DNA from: Candidatus Kuenenia hertensis
GTDB lineage: Bacteria > Planctomycetota > Brocadiia > Brocadiales > Brocadiaceae
DNA: 44,119 nucleotides
Assembly: GCA_021646465.1 (NCBI GenBank)
Contig: SOET01000022.1
Location: 30,737 to 74,855 of the forward strand
Direction: 5' to 3'
Shown here piece by piece: positions 27,749-35,569 of this stretch (position 1 is the stretch's first letter; the number at the start of each line of letters is the position of its first letter). The position numbers and the translations under genes are program-made. The notes under the pieces are model-generated. The model searched no databases. It was not told the DNA's origin and worked only from the letters and a program-made list of their open reading frames with translations.

Positions 27749-29238
27749 GCGTTGACGTTTTATATATACACCCTGGCAACCACAGGGGAAACTACCAGGA
27801 CCTGGCGAAGGAATTTACTGCCATTGCAACCCCTTCCTGGACGTTACTTCTGGCCAATTACACTAGAAACAAGGGATACAGCACGGCAATATACGATGTA
27901 AACGTAAAAGGCTGGAATGAAAATATTGCAAAAGAAGTAATTACTCACTATAGCCCTGGCCTTGTTGTGATTATGGTATATGGGCATAATCCGTCTGCAT
28001 CAACCCAGACAATGCCCTCCGCTGGTAAAATCGCAAAAGATATTAAAGATCACAACAAAGATGTTCAGGTTCTTATGGGAGGAATTCATCCTTCTGCGTT
28101 ACCGGAATTGACGCTCAAAACAGAATGTATTGATTATATAGCTCAAGGCGAGGGGGCTTATACAATAGAAGGACTTCTACGTTATTTTAAAGGTAAGGAA
28201 GATATTCATACCGTAAAAGGATTATGGTATAAAAATAAAAATTCTATTCAATATACCGTACCCGCGCCGATAATTAGCAATTTAGATGCGGAATTGGACG
28301 GATATGCCTGGGACTTACTTCCTGATCTGATTAACTATAGAGCACATAATATGCATTGTTTTCAGGATTTCGAAAAAAGCGTCAGGGATGATTTTTCAGA
28401 TATCAGAACTCCTTATGTGGCGATGAATACATCACTGGGATGTCCATATTCCTGCCATTACTGCTGTATTAATGCTTTATTTGGAAGGTCAGGGATTCGA
28501 TATTGGTCTTTGGAAAAAGTTGTTTCCTGGATCGATACTTTGGTAAAAGAATATAATGCTAAGAATATAAGATTTGACGATGAACTTTTTATATTATCTC
28601 CGCAAAGAGTAGAAAAATTTTGCGATTTGATTATTGAAAGAAATTACAATTTAAACATTTGGGTATATGGCAGAGTCGATACAATCAAACAATCTCTTCT
28701 CTTAAAACTAAAAAAAGCAGGAATTAATTGGATTTGTCTTGGGATAGAATCTGCAAACGAAAAGGTACGATCAAGTGTAAACAAAAACATAAATAAAGAT
28801 ATAAAAGACATTGTGAAAGAAATACAATCTCATGGTATTTATGTACTTGGAAATTATATGTTTGGTTTGCCGGAAGATACTATGGAAACTATGAAAGAAA
28901 CTTTGGATCAGGCGCTGGAGTTAAATTGTGAATTTGTGAATTTTTATACAGTAATGGCGTATCCTGGTTCTGAATTATATGAGTGGGCATCAAAAAAGGA
29001 CGGTTATTTACCGAAAACATGGGCGGGTTTTTCTCAGCTTGGTTACGATACGCAGCCTTTACCAACGAAATACTTGTCGGCTAGAAACGTGCTAAAGTTT
29101 CGGGATGAAGCTTTTTTTAAATATTATGCTAATCCTGATTATATGATGATGGTTGAGAAGAGATTTGGAGACAAGGTAAAGAAACATCTTGAGAAAATGC
29201 TAAATATAAATGTTAAAAGAAGAATTTTAGACGATTAA
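27745..29238 (+). CDS. B12-binding-domain radical SAM protein
   Basis: The protein has 497 residues from the TTG at 27745 (510 from the upstream ATG). The N-terminal part to about residue 180 has the Rossmann-like pattern of a cobalamin-binding domain: VLYIHPG, a VIMVYGHNPSA stretch, VLMGGIHPSALPE and DYIAQGEG. The radical SAM core follows, with the cluster motif CPYSCHYC at Cys233, Cys237 and Cys240, then IRFDDELF, GRVDTI, WICLGIESANE and NYMFGLPEDT. The canonical DxHxxG cobalamin ligand motif is not obvious, so the B12 domain may bind without that histidine. Such enzymes methylate or rearrange unactivated carbons. Here it sits between two sugar SDRs and a transketolase, so a sugar-modifying role is plausible but unproven. 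Confidence 0.85.
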   Translation: MSVDVLYIHPGNHRGNYQDLAKEFTAIATPSWTLLLANYTRNKGYSTAIYDVNVKGWNENIAKEVITHYSPGLVVIMVYGHNPSASTQTMPSAGKIAKDIKDHNKDVQVLMGGIHPSALPELTLKTECIDYIAQGEGAYTIEGLLRYFKGKEDIHTVKGLWYKNKNSIQYTVPAPIISNLDAELDGYAWDLLPDLINYRAHNMHCFQDFEKSVRDDFSDIRTPYVAMNTSLGCPYSCHYCCINALFGRSGIRYWSLEKVVSWIDTLVKEYNAKNIRFDDELFILSPQRVEKFCDLIIERNYNLNIWVYGRVDTIKQSLLLKLKKAGINWICLGIESANEKVRSSVNKNINKDIKDIVKEIQSHGIYVLGNYMFGLPEDTMETMKETLDQALELNCEFVNFYTVMAYPGSELYEWASKKDGYLPKTWAGFSQLGYDTQPLPTKYLSARNVLKFRDEAFFKYYANPDYMMMVEKRFGDKVKKHLEKMLNINVKRRILDD

Positions 29239-29261
29239 TCTTAAATAAGGAGCGCGGCTGT

Positions 29262-30098
29262 ATGAACAAGCTAATTCCAATGCTTAAAAAAAAGTCGTAT
29301 GAGATTAGAAAATCCATGCTGGAAATGTGCATAAAAGCTGAAACAGGACATGTAACATCATCGCTGTCATGTATTGATATTTTAGTTGCGTTGTATTATG
29401 GCAATATTTTAAATCATATGCCGCAAGACCCGTCTTGTGATAAAAGAGACAGATTTATTTTAAGCAAAGGACAGGCAAGCCCGGCCCTCTATGCCATCCT
29501 TGCCGATGCAGGTTATTACAAGAAAAGTGAGTTGGATAAATTTGCACAGAAAGGCGGAATGTTTGGAGTTCATTTGCAAAACGATGTACCCGGAGTGGAA
29601 ATTACATCAGGTTCACTGGGGCTTGGGCTTGGAATTGCTGCGGGCATTGCTCTGGGAGCAAAAATGGACAGAGCTCTTTATTTGGTATTTGCACTTCTTG
29701 GGGATGGGGAATGTTATGAAGGTTCTATTTGGGAAACGGCTATGTTTGCAAGCCATAATAGATTAAACAACCTTATCGCTATTATTGATAGAAATTATCT
29801 GTGTGTAACCGACTTTACTGAAAATCTCATTGCGTTAGAACCAATAGAGGATAAATGGAAATCGTTTGGATGGGATACACAAAGAATAGATGGTCACTCA
29901 TTTGAGGATATTCTGTCTGCATTGAGTAACTTACGTTCTCGACGATCTTTGAAACCTTTAGTAATTATTGCCGATACCACAAAAGGTGAAGGTGTGGAAC
30001 ATGTTTCTAATAATCCTTTATGGCATGGGCTTGCGCCAAAAGGAAAAGATGCGGAATTCGCAAGACAATGTTTGAATAGGAGATACGCTAATGAGTAA
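29262..30098 (+). CDS. Transketolase-like protein, N-terminal (ThDP-binding) subunit
   Basis: This 278-residue protein corresponds to the first domain of transketolase. It has SLSCIDILVALYYG, RFILSKGQASPALYA, GSLGLGLGIAAGIALG and the thiamine diphosphate motif GDGECYEGSIWETAMFASHN starting at residue 147. The pyrimidine-binding half is encoded separately by the next gene, which overlaps by 8 bases, so a heterotetramer is expected. Split transketolases are common in sugar and secondary-metabolite clusters. Next to heptose enzymes it could make sedoheptulose 7-phosphate, the entry point of NDP-heptose synthesis, or transfer a two-carbon unit onto a keto sugar to form a branched sugar. A GGAG ribosome site lies upstream of the ATG. 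Confidence 0.9.
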   Translation: MNKLIPMLKKKSYEIRKSMLEMCIKAETGHVTSSLSCIDILVALYYGNILNHMPQDPSCDKRDRFILSKGQASPALYAILADAGYYKKSELDKFAQKGGMFGVHLQNDVPGVEITSGSLGLGLGIAAGIALGAKMDRALYLVFALLGDGECYEGSIWETAMFASHNRLNNLIAIIDRNYLCVTDFTENLIALEPIEDKWKSFGWDTQRIDGHSFEDILSALSNLRSRRSLKPLVIIADTTKGEGVEHVSNNPLWHGLAPKGKDAEFARQCLNRRYANE

Positions 30099-31026
30099 TA
30101 TATCGCAAAGAGATGCTTTTTGGAAGAGAATCTACGAAATTGCAAAAGAACAACGTAACCTTGTTGTTATTTCCGCCGATATGGGTGCTCCTGCACTTGA
30201 TAATTTTAGAAGAGATTTACCTTCTCAATTTATTAATGTTGGAATTGCAGAACAAAATGCGTTGCTTATCGCCGCAGGTCTCTGTATGACCGGAAAGAAG
30301 GTATTTGTTTATGCAATTGCGCCTTTTTTAATTTTACGATGTCTTGAACAAACAAGAGTATTAAATGCCGTAATGAATAACCCTATTACACTTGTTGGAG
30401 TCGGGGCTGGATTTGGCTATGAAGACTCGGGTCCTACTCACCATATTACTGAAGATATTGCCATTATGAGAGCTTTGCCAAGGATTGAAATCTGCAGTAT
30501 AACTGACAGTGTTATGGCAAAGGCATTTGCGGATATTTCATATAATATGAAAACGACAAATTATGTTAGACTGGACAGGCTCTTATTTCCCGAAGTATAC
30601 CATTCTGATTCAAATTTTTCCGAAGGGGTATCGGTTTTAAAAGAAAGTAAAGATGCTTGCATTGTTGCAACTGGAAGTATGGTACACACAGCGCTGGAAA
30701 TAGCACATCGGCTAGAAAAGAAAAAGATCAATGTTGGTGTTATTGATGTATACAAAATCCCGATAAATACAGATACTTTCATTAAAAAAATCAGAAAGTT
30801 AAAAAAATTAATAAGCTTGGAGGAACATTTCTTGCCGGGAGGTCTTGGTAGTGCAATTTGCGAAATATTAAACGATCACAATATTTTTATTCCTGTAAAA
30901 CGATTAGGTCTGCCTGTTAAAAAACACTATTGTTATAAATATGGTGGAAGAGAAGTTATAAGAGGATATTACGGAATTGATAAACGAAGTATAGAAAAAG
31001 AAATCATCAATTTTATTTCAAATTAA
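30091..31026 (+). CDS. Transketolase-like protein, C-terminal subunit
   Basis: This 311-residue protein carries the pyrimidine and C-terminal transketolase domains. FINVGIAEQNALLIAAGLCM, with the cofactor-activating Glu54, and GPTHHITEDIAIMRALPRI are both visible in the first half. The C-terminal half has CIVATGSMVHTALEIA and a LEEHFLPGGLGSAI region. It overlaps the N-terminal subunit gene by 8 bases, indicating coupled translation. Together the two make one transketolase-like enzyme of about 590 residues, somewhat shorter than housekeeping transketolase (about 660) and closer to the DXS-related split forms. The substrates are not determinable from sequence. The pathway context suggests C7 sugar chemistry. 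Confidence 0.9.
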   Translation: MSNISQRDAFWKRIYEIAKEQRNLVVISADMGAPALDNFRRDLPSQFINVGIAEQNALLIAAGLCMTGKKVFVYAIAPFLILRCLEQTRVLNAVMNNPITLVGVGAGFGYEDSGPTHHITEDIAIMRALPRIEICSITDSVMAKAFADISYNMKTTNYVRLDRLLFPEVYHSDSNFSEGVSVLKESKDACIVATGSMVHTALEIAHRLEKKKINVGVIDVYKIPINTDTFIKKIRKLKKLISLEEHFLPGGLGSAICEILNDHNIFIPVKRLGLPVKKHYCYKYGGREVIRGYYGIDKRSIEKEIINFISN

Positions 31027-31136
31027 ACGGTGATAATAGTTTTAACAAAATTACAGAAACTGGGAGATAAAGTTTTTTTACTTGTTTAAATTGCTGCATG
31101 TAAGTCGCTACATAAAAAACAATCATTGCCAAATGG

Positions 31137-31165
31137 TTGGTATTGATTACCATAGATTTTATATG
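31137..31165 (+). promoter_or_regulatory. Candidate internal promoter upstream of hddA
   Basis: TTGGTA at 31137-31142, a 17-base spacer and TATATG at 31160-31165 lie in the 168-base gap between the transketolase and hddA genes, the longest gap within this plus-strand run. The ATG at 31195 is preceded by AAGGGAG. The promoter match is moderate and unverified. Confidence 0.3.
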
Positions 31166-31194
31166 AAAAGGCTTATACAAAGGGAGTCAGCGTT

Positions 31195-32301
31195 ATGATA
31201 ATCAGCAGAACACCTTTTAGAATATCATTTTTTGGTGGAGGCACGGACTATCCAGGTTGGTATAAGGAAAATGAAGGAGCCGTTCTCGCAACAACAATAG
31301 ATAAGTATTGTTATATTACATGCAGATATTTACCTCCTTTTTTTGACCATAAACACAGGATTGTATATTCTAAAATTGAATCGGTAAAAGATGTTTCAGA
31401 GATACAACACCCTTCAGTAAAAGCAACATTGCAATTTATGAATATAGAAGACGGATTGGAAATCCATCATGACGGCGATTTGCCAAAAATGACCGGACTT
31501 GGCTCAAGTTCTTCTTTTACAGTTGGATTGTTGCATGCATTATATGCCTTAAAGGGTAGGATGCCAACAAAGTCGCAATTGGCTCATGACGCCATAAAAG
31601 TTGAACAGGATATTATTAAGGAGCATGTTGGTTCTCAAGATCAGGTTTTGGCATCATTTGGAGGGTTTAATAAAATAATATTCAATAATACCTACACATT
31701 CCAAATCAATCCTATAATAATTAATTCGGACAAATTATTATTGTTACAAAAACATTTAATGTTCTTTTTTACAGGATTTTCGAGGTATGCTTCTGATATT
31801 GCCAAAAGCAAGATCGAGAATATTGATAAAAAGAGACATGAATTGTGGATTATTCGCCAAATGGTGGAAGAAGCGTTAACAATACTTAATAATGAATCTA
31901 GAGACATTACTGAATTTGGCAAGCTTTTGCATGAATCATGGAAACTGAAGAAAAGTTTGTCAGATAAAGTGTCTAATTCGGAAATTGATGGCATATATGA
32001 CGCGGCACAATCTGCAGGAGCGATTGGCGGTAAATTAATTGGTGCTGGCGGCGGCGGCTTTATGCTGCTTTTTGCACGCCCGGAGGACCAGCCAAGAATC
32101 AAAGAAAAATTAAAAAATTTGCTGTTAGTTCCCTTTAAATTTGAAAATAACGGTACTCAAATTATTGTATATCAACCGGAAGATCTGGGAATAGTGCAAA
32201 ATGGCAACGGCGACTATGAGATCAACAAAGAAAATACACTGCAAAAGATTAAGAAAAAAATAAAGAACAAAGAGGAATCTTATTCTGCTCAAACTCTATA
32301 G
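31195..32301 (+). CDS. hddA: D-glycero-alpha-D-manno-heptose 7-phosphate kinase
   Basis: This 368-residue GHMP-family kinase begins MIISRTPFRISFFGGGTDYP, the signature of HddA-type sugar kinases. The ATP-binding loop TGLGSSSSFTVGLLHAL is at about residues 99-115, and the C-terminal GHMP motif IGGKLIGAGGGGFMLLF is at about residue 277. HddA phosphorylates D-glycero-D-manno-heptose 7-phosphate at the anomeric oxygen to give the 1-alpha,7-bisphosphate on the way to GDP-heptose. The next gene is the matching guanylyltransferase HddC, which supports this assignment over a fucokinase. GmhA (isomerase) and GmhB (phosphatase), which act before and after this step, are not in the window. A strong AAGGGAG ribosome site precedes the ATG. 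Confidence 0.88.
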   Translation: MIISRTPFRISFFGGGTDYPGWYKENEGAVLATTIDKYCYITCRYLPPFFDHKHRIVYSKIESVKDVSEIQHPSVKATLQFMNIEDGLEIHHDGDLPKMTGLGSSSSFTVGLLHALYALKGRMPTKSQLAHDAIKVEQDIIKEHVGSQDQVLASFGGFNKIIFNNTYTFQINPIIINSDKLLLLQKHLMFFFTGFSRYASDIAKSKIENIDKKRHELWIIRQMVEEALTILNNESRDITEFGKLLHESWKLKKSLSDKVSNSEIDGIYDAAQSAGAIGGKLIGAGGGGFMLLFARPEDQPRIKEKLKNLLLVPFKFENNGTQIIVYQPEDLGIVQNGNGDYEINKENTLQKIKKKIKNKEESYSAQTL

Positions 32302-32313
32302 TGATATTGATAC

Positions 32314-33021
32314 ATGGTTAATTTACACGATATTGATGTGATAATACTTTGCGGCGGTTATGGAACAAGACTTAGAGAAGTTATTAATAATGTTCCCAAG
32401 CCAATGGCTGAAATAAATGGAAAGCCATTTATGGATATCCTTCTTAATTACATAAGCAGCTTTGGATTTACAAGGTACATCTTGTGTATTGGCTATAAAG
32501 GTGATGTGATTAGAGATTATTATGAAAATAAAAACAATATATTGAAATTTTTATTTTCTGAAGAAACCGAAGCTATGGGAACTGCTGGTGCAATAAAAAA
32601 AACAGAAACACTAATTCAGAGCGACTTTTTTTTAACAATAAATGGTGATTCACTATGCAAGATTAATATACAAGAATTTTTTAAATTTCACTTATTTAAA
32701 AATGCGTTTGCAAGTATTGCTCTTATTACAAAAGATAAATCTGTTGATTGTGGCATAATAAAATTAAATAACAGCGGAAGAATTACAGGATTTCATGAGA
32801 AAATAATAACGAATGAGACTAGTTTTGTTAATGCAGGAATGTATATTTTTAACAGAAAAATATTTTCTTTTATACCAGAAAATAAAAAATATTCTCTTGA
32901 AACTGATTTGTTTCCAAATCTGGTTAATCACAAAGATATTTATGGTTTCAAAACACAGGAACAACTTTTTGATATCGGAACACCGGAACGATATCAAATA
33001 GCAAAAAAATATTTGAGATAG
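32314..33021 (+). CDS. hddC: D-glycero-alpha-D-manno-heptose 1-phosphate guanylyltransferase
   Basis: This 235-residue nucleotidyltransferase has the glycosyl-1-phosphate signature LCGGYGTRLRE (residues 11-21), the lysine in VPKPMAEINGKPFMD, and INGDS with the metal-binding aspartate at about residue 112. It ends DIGTPERYQIAKKYL, as in HddC/RmlA-like short enzymes. Located 12 bases after hddA, it is best read as the enzyme that joins heptose 1-phosphate to GMP from GTP, giving GDP-D-glycero-alpha-D-manno-heptose. Mannose-1-phosphate guanylyltransferase would be the alternative from sequence alone. The start has no strong ribosome site, suggesting coupling to hddA. Confidence 0.85.
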   Translation: MVNLHDIDVIILCGGYGTRLREVINNVPKPMAEINGKPFMDILLNYISSFGFTRYILCIGYKGDVIRDYYENKNNILKFLFSEETEAMGTAGAIKKTETLIQSDFFLTINGDSLCKINIQEFFKFHLFKNAFASIALITKDKSVDCGIIKLNNSGRITGFHEKIITNETSFVNAGMYIFNRKIFSFIPENKKYSLETDLFPNLVNHKDIYGFKTQEQLFDIGTPERYQIAKKYLR

Positions 33022-33095
33022 TCGGTATATTTAAAAATCAGATAAAAACAATTTTACCAAGAGTAATTTATGTTTATTTGAGGAAAACAAATTTT

Positions 33096-34268
33096 ATGAA
33101 TTTGAACTGGCCTTTAATGGAAAACAATATTACCCGGCAGGATTTAGACGTATTGATTGATTTCTTGAAGGACGAACCAATCTTGACCCAGTCTTCAAAG
33201 GTGAAGGTTTTCGAACAGGAATGGTCATCTTGGTTGGGTATGGAAAGAAGTGTGTTTGTGAATTCCGGCGCTTCTGCTAACCTGATTACCATGGCGGCGC
33301 TAAAAGAGATGAAGGGGGTGGGAGAGGTTATCGTCTCACCGTTTGGATGGGTTTCAGATATTGCCGCAATATTGCAGAATGGATTTACCCCAGTATTTGT
33401 AGACATAGATGCTAAAACCATGAGTATGGATAATCAGCAGATTCTGGAGAAACTTAACAACCGTACTCGTGCGGTTCTTATGATTCACATTCAAGGGTTT
33501 GACGGTTTTACCGACGATAATCTATTTAAGGAACTCAATGACCGGGATATTTCGTTGATTGAGGACGTTTGTGAATCCCATGGTGCTACTCACAATGGCC
33601 AAAAACTCGGAACATTTGGATTGGCGTCAAATTTTTCATTTTATTATGCGCACCACATGAGTACTATCGAAGGCGGTATGGTATGCACCAACGATCAGGA
33701 GTTTTATCAAATTATTCGCATGTTTCGTTCACACGGAATGGTCCGAGAAGCCACTGACAATTCAACCAAAGAACGTTACATAAATGAAAATCCTGATTTA
33801 AATCCTGATTTTATTTTTGCTTTTCCCGCCTATAATGTACGTAATACAGAAATTGGAGCAGTACTCGGACGCAACCAATTAAAAAGACTTGACGACAACA
33901 TAATCAAGCGAACCAGAAATCTGAAACTTTTTTTGGAGAATCTTGATTCCAGCCGTTTTCGCACAGATTTAAGGATAGAAGGCAGCAGTAATTATGCCTT
34001 TAACCTGATATTGCGTGAAGCAGACGATAGGTTATGCGAAAAAGTGATGAACGTTTTACGTGAAAACAAAGTGGAATTCAGGCGCGGCAGTGCCGGCGGC
34101 GGTAACCAATTAAGACAGCCTTACCTTAAAGGCATTGTTTCTCCCGATGTCTATAAATTTTTTCCGGAGGTTGACCATATTCACTTTTACGGATTCTATA
34201 TCGGCAACTATCCAACTCTTAAAGAGGACAGGATATTACAATTATGTGCATTATTGAACAAAGTATGA
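33096..34268 (+). CDS. ColD/RfbH-like PLP-dependent sugar 3-dehydratase (histidine in place of the Schiff-base lysine)
   Basis: This 390-residue protein of the DegT/DnrJ/EryC1/StrS fold has FVNSGASANL for phosphate binding, the VDIDAKTMSMD stretch and the cofactor aspartate/histidine region EDVCESHGA. Where sugar aminotransferases have a KH pair before the glycine-rich turn, this protein reads FSFYYAHHMSTIEGG, with His186 at the lysine position. ColD (GDP-4-keto-6-deoxymannose 3-dehydratase) and RfbH share this His, which makes them remove the 3-hydroxyl instead of transaminating. I choose the ATG at 33096 rather than the TTG at 33078, because GAGG lies upstream and MNLNWPL matches family N-termini. 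In a GDP-heptose cluster it implies a 3,6-dideoxy GDP-sugar. Confidence 0.82.
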   Translation: MNLNWPLMENNITRQDLDVLIDFLKDEPILTQSSKVKVFEQEWSSWLGMERSVFVNSGASANLITMAALKEMKGVGEVIVSPFGWVSDIAAILQNGFTPVFVDIDAKTMSMDNQQILEKLNNRTRAVLMIHIQGFDGFTDDNLFKELNDRDISLIEDVCESHGATHNGQKLGTFGLASNFSFYYAHHMSTIEGGMVCTNDQEFYQIIRMFRSHGMVREATDNSTKERYINENPDLNPDFIFAFPAYNVRNTEIGAVLGRNQLKRLDDNIIKRTRNLKLFLENLDSSRFRTDLRIEGSSNYAFNLILREADDRLCEKVMNVLRENKVEFRRGSAGGGNQLRQPYLKGIVSPDVYKFFPEVDHIHFYGFYIGNYPTLKEDRILQLCALLNKV

Positions 34269-34338
34269 AATTTTTAGAAGTATCTGTAATCGTTGAGGTT
34301 GCATCTCCCCCCAAAAGCCTTTATTGAGGTATATAAAA

Positions 34339-35153
34339 ATGCTTACATTGAAAGAGACAAAAGCCAAAGGTAACTATTCAGCGTAAATTACCAAACTACT
34401 GGGGTGCAGAGCGTAACTCGTTCCCAAACTCCGGTTTGGGAACGCAACTGCAATGGAAACTCTGTTTCCTGTGAGAGTTTGATTTAACAAATTATTAAAA
34501 TTACAAATCATCTGAATCCAGTGATTTTATTCCCTATCGGCCAACAGACAGGCGAGAAACCGGAGTTTCTCGAACAACTGCGTTCCCAAACTGGAGTTTG
34601 GGAACGAGCCGTGTAATATTTACGCTGAATAGTTACAGCCAAAGATATCTTTTTTTATGATGATTTAGACAAGTTACCCGCCGGTCTTTATGAAATTATT
34701 GATGGGAGAATCATAGAAATGACACCATCGGGAATAATACACGGGTTCAGCGAGAATAAAGTAGGCAAAATTTTAGATGAAAATTTATCTCAAAAAGGCT
34801 ATGTATTAACAGGGGAAGTCGGCATCCTGATATCAAAGGAACCATTAAAAATAAGAGGGGCTGATATCGCTTTTGTGACAAAAGACAGATTGAAAACTAT
34901 CGATAAAGGGATATTAAAAATTTCTCCTGATCTTATCGTTGAAATACTTTCTCCATCCGATGTATATTTGGCGGTTGATGCAAAAATAAAGGATTATATA
35001 GATATTGGAGTGAATAGGATTGTAATTATAAACCCTGAAGAAAAAATAATATCTACTATAAGTGAGGATAGGAGTTTAAGGTTTTATACTTTCGATGATG
35101 AGGTTGAATTTTATAAAGATGTAAAAATAAAACTTGCTGAAGTTATGAAATAG
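34339..35153 (+). pseudogene. Uma2-family gene, copy 1, interrupted by a MITE
   Basis: The ATG at 34339 and codons 1-10 (MLTLKETKAK) match the intact copy at 36708. They are then split by a 267-base insertion. Coding sequence resumes at 34645 and continues to the stop at 35153. A shortened 144-residue frame from 34719 remains open but lacks the first 35 residues. Within the coding part I see a single difference from copy 2 (T for C near 34655). Uma2 (DUF820) proteins are PD-(D/E)XK-like putative endonucleases. The acidic residues and lysine of that fold (SPDLIVEILSPSD and KIKDYIDIGVNRI) survive in the open part, but the broken start argues against a working protein. Confidence 0.85.
34370..34636 (+). 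mobile_element. 267-bp non-autonomous element (MITE) with IS66-type ends
   Basis: The element starts GTAACTATTCAGCGTAAAT and ends with the inverted complement, giving terminal inverted repeats of about 19 bases with minor mismatch. It is flanked by a perfect 8-base duplication, AGCCAAAG, at 34362-34369 and 34637-34644. The uninterrupted copy of the gene has this 8-mer once, so insertion is proven by comparison inside the window. A GTAA terminus and 8-base target duplication are the hallmarks of the IS66 family. No transposase fits in 267 bases. Four internal hairpins are visible: 34419-34444, 34455-34469, 34553-34572 and 34581-34606. The first and last share CGTTCCCAAAC arms. Confidence 0.9.
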
Positions 35154-35169
35154 ATGTAACGGGTATCAA

Positions 35170-35271
35170 ATGGGAAAAATGAAGTGTGTGGATAAATCAA
35201 CAATTCCCCCCTGTCTGATTGTAAAAAACAGAGAAAAATTTTTGCTTAATTGCCTCAGGGTTGAAAAATGA
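35170..35271 (+). pseudogene. Remnant of the 5' end of a GT2-TPR gene
   Basis: A 33-codon frame begins MGKMKCVDKSTIPPCLIVKN and stops at a TGA. It matches the first 32 codons of the intact GT2-TPR gene at 37264 (MGKMKRVNKSTISACLIVKN), with scattered substitutions. The flanking spacer after the Uma2 stop is identical in both copies. It is the truncated 3' part of a duplicated block. The remaining roughly 390 codons are absent and are replaced directly by a nucleotidyltransferase remnant. Confidence 0.85.
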
Positions 35272-35393
35272 GACTAAGTCAATACGAAATACAGTCGATA
35301 AAGGAAGTTGTTTATTCATTGGATAGCAATGCAAATATATATTTGTTCGGTTCAAGGGTTTACGACGACAAAAGAGGAGGAGATATCAACTAA
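35268..35393 (+). pseudogene. Remnant of an MNT-type nucleotidyltransferase
   Basis: The 41-codon frame MRLSQYEIQSIKEVVYSLDS... contains IYLFGSRVYDDKRGGDIN followed at once by TAA. This is the GSx(10)DxD core of an MNT/MntA-like nucleotidyltransferase cut off inside the metal motif, with the second Asp changed to Asn. It overlaps the GT2 remnant by four bases (ATGA). It differs from the intact nucleotidyltransferase at 35570, so it represents another toxin-antitoxin antitoxin that has decayed. Confidence 0.75.
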
Positions 35394-35408
35394 CAAATAG
35401 AGATTTTT

Positions 35409-35474
35409 GTGCTGTCAGGAGTTTCCTCCTGACAGCACTCTACGCCGTATCAAGGCAGCAGGAGGTAACTCCTG
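35409..35474. repeat. Two adjacent hairpins sharing a CAGGAG/CTCCTG core
   Basis: The first hairpin at 35409-35438 has perfect 13-base arms (GTGCTGTCAGGAG with its complement) and a 4-base loop. The second at 35459-35474 has 6-base arms, CAGGAG/CTCCTG, around GTAA. The arrangement looks like a dispersed palindromic (REP-type) repeat sitting between gene remnants. No T run follows, so it is not a standard terminator. Confidence 0.7.
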
Positions 35475-35476
35475 AT

Positions 35477-35522
35477 GATTAAGGGTTATACAATTATTAC
35501 TAATAGCAAATATTCAATTGTA
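35477..35522 (+). pseudogene. Remnant of the 3' end of a sugar epimerase gene
   Basis: The bases translate as IKGYTIITNSKYSIV, matching the last residues of the epimerase at 25803 (IKGYTIITNSKYSNV). Nearly all base differences fall at third codon positions (GGT/GGA, TAT/TAC, ACA/ACG, ATT/ATC, ACT/ACC, AGC/AGT, GTA/GTG). The ancestor was therefore a functional diverged paralogue, not a recent copy. Nothing recognisable of the upstream 290 codons remains. Confidence 0.8.
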
Positions 35523-35569
35523 CAAAAGTTGGAAATGGGACTAAGCGATATGAAATACGGTATTTGTAA

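Noticed and set aside
34719-35153. Short Uma2 frame as an independent gene
   Set aside because: Its start is an internal Met of the interrupted gene. The real N-terminus lies before the MITE, so it is treated as part of the pseudogene.
35409-35474. Transcription terminator or CRISPR-like repeat
   Set aside because: There are two hairpins only, with no T run, no regular spacing and no spacers.
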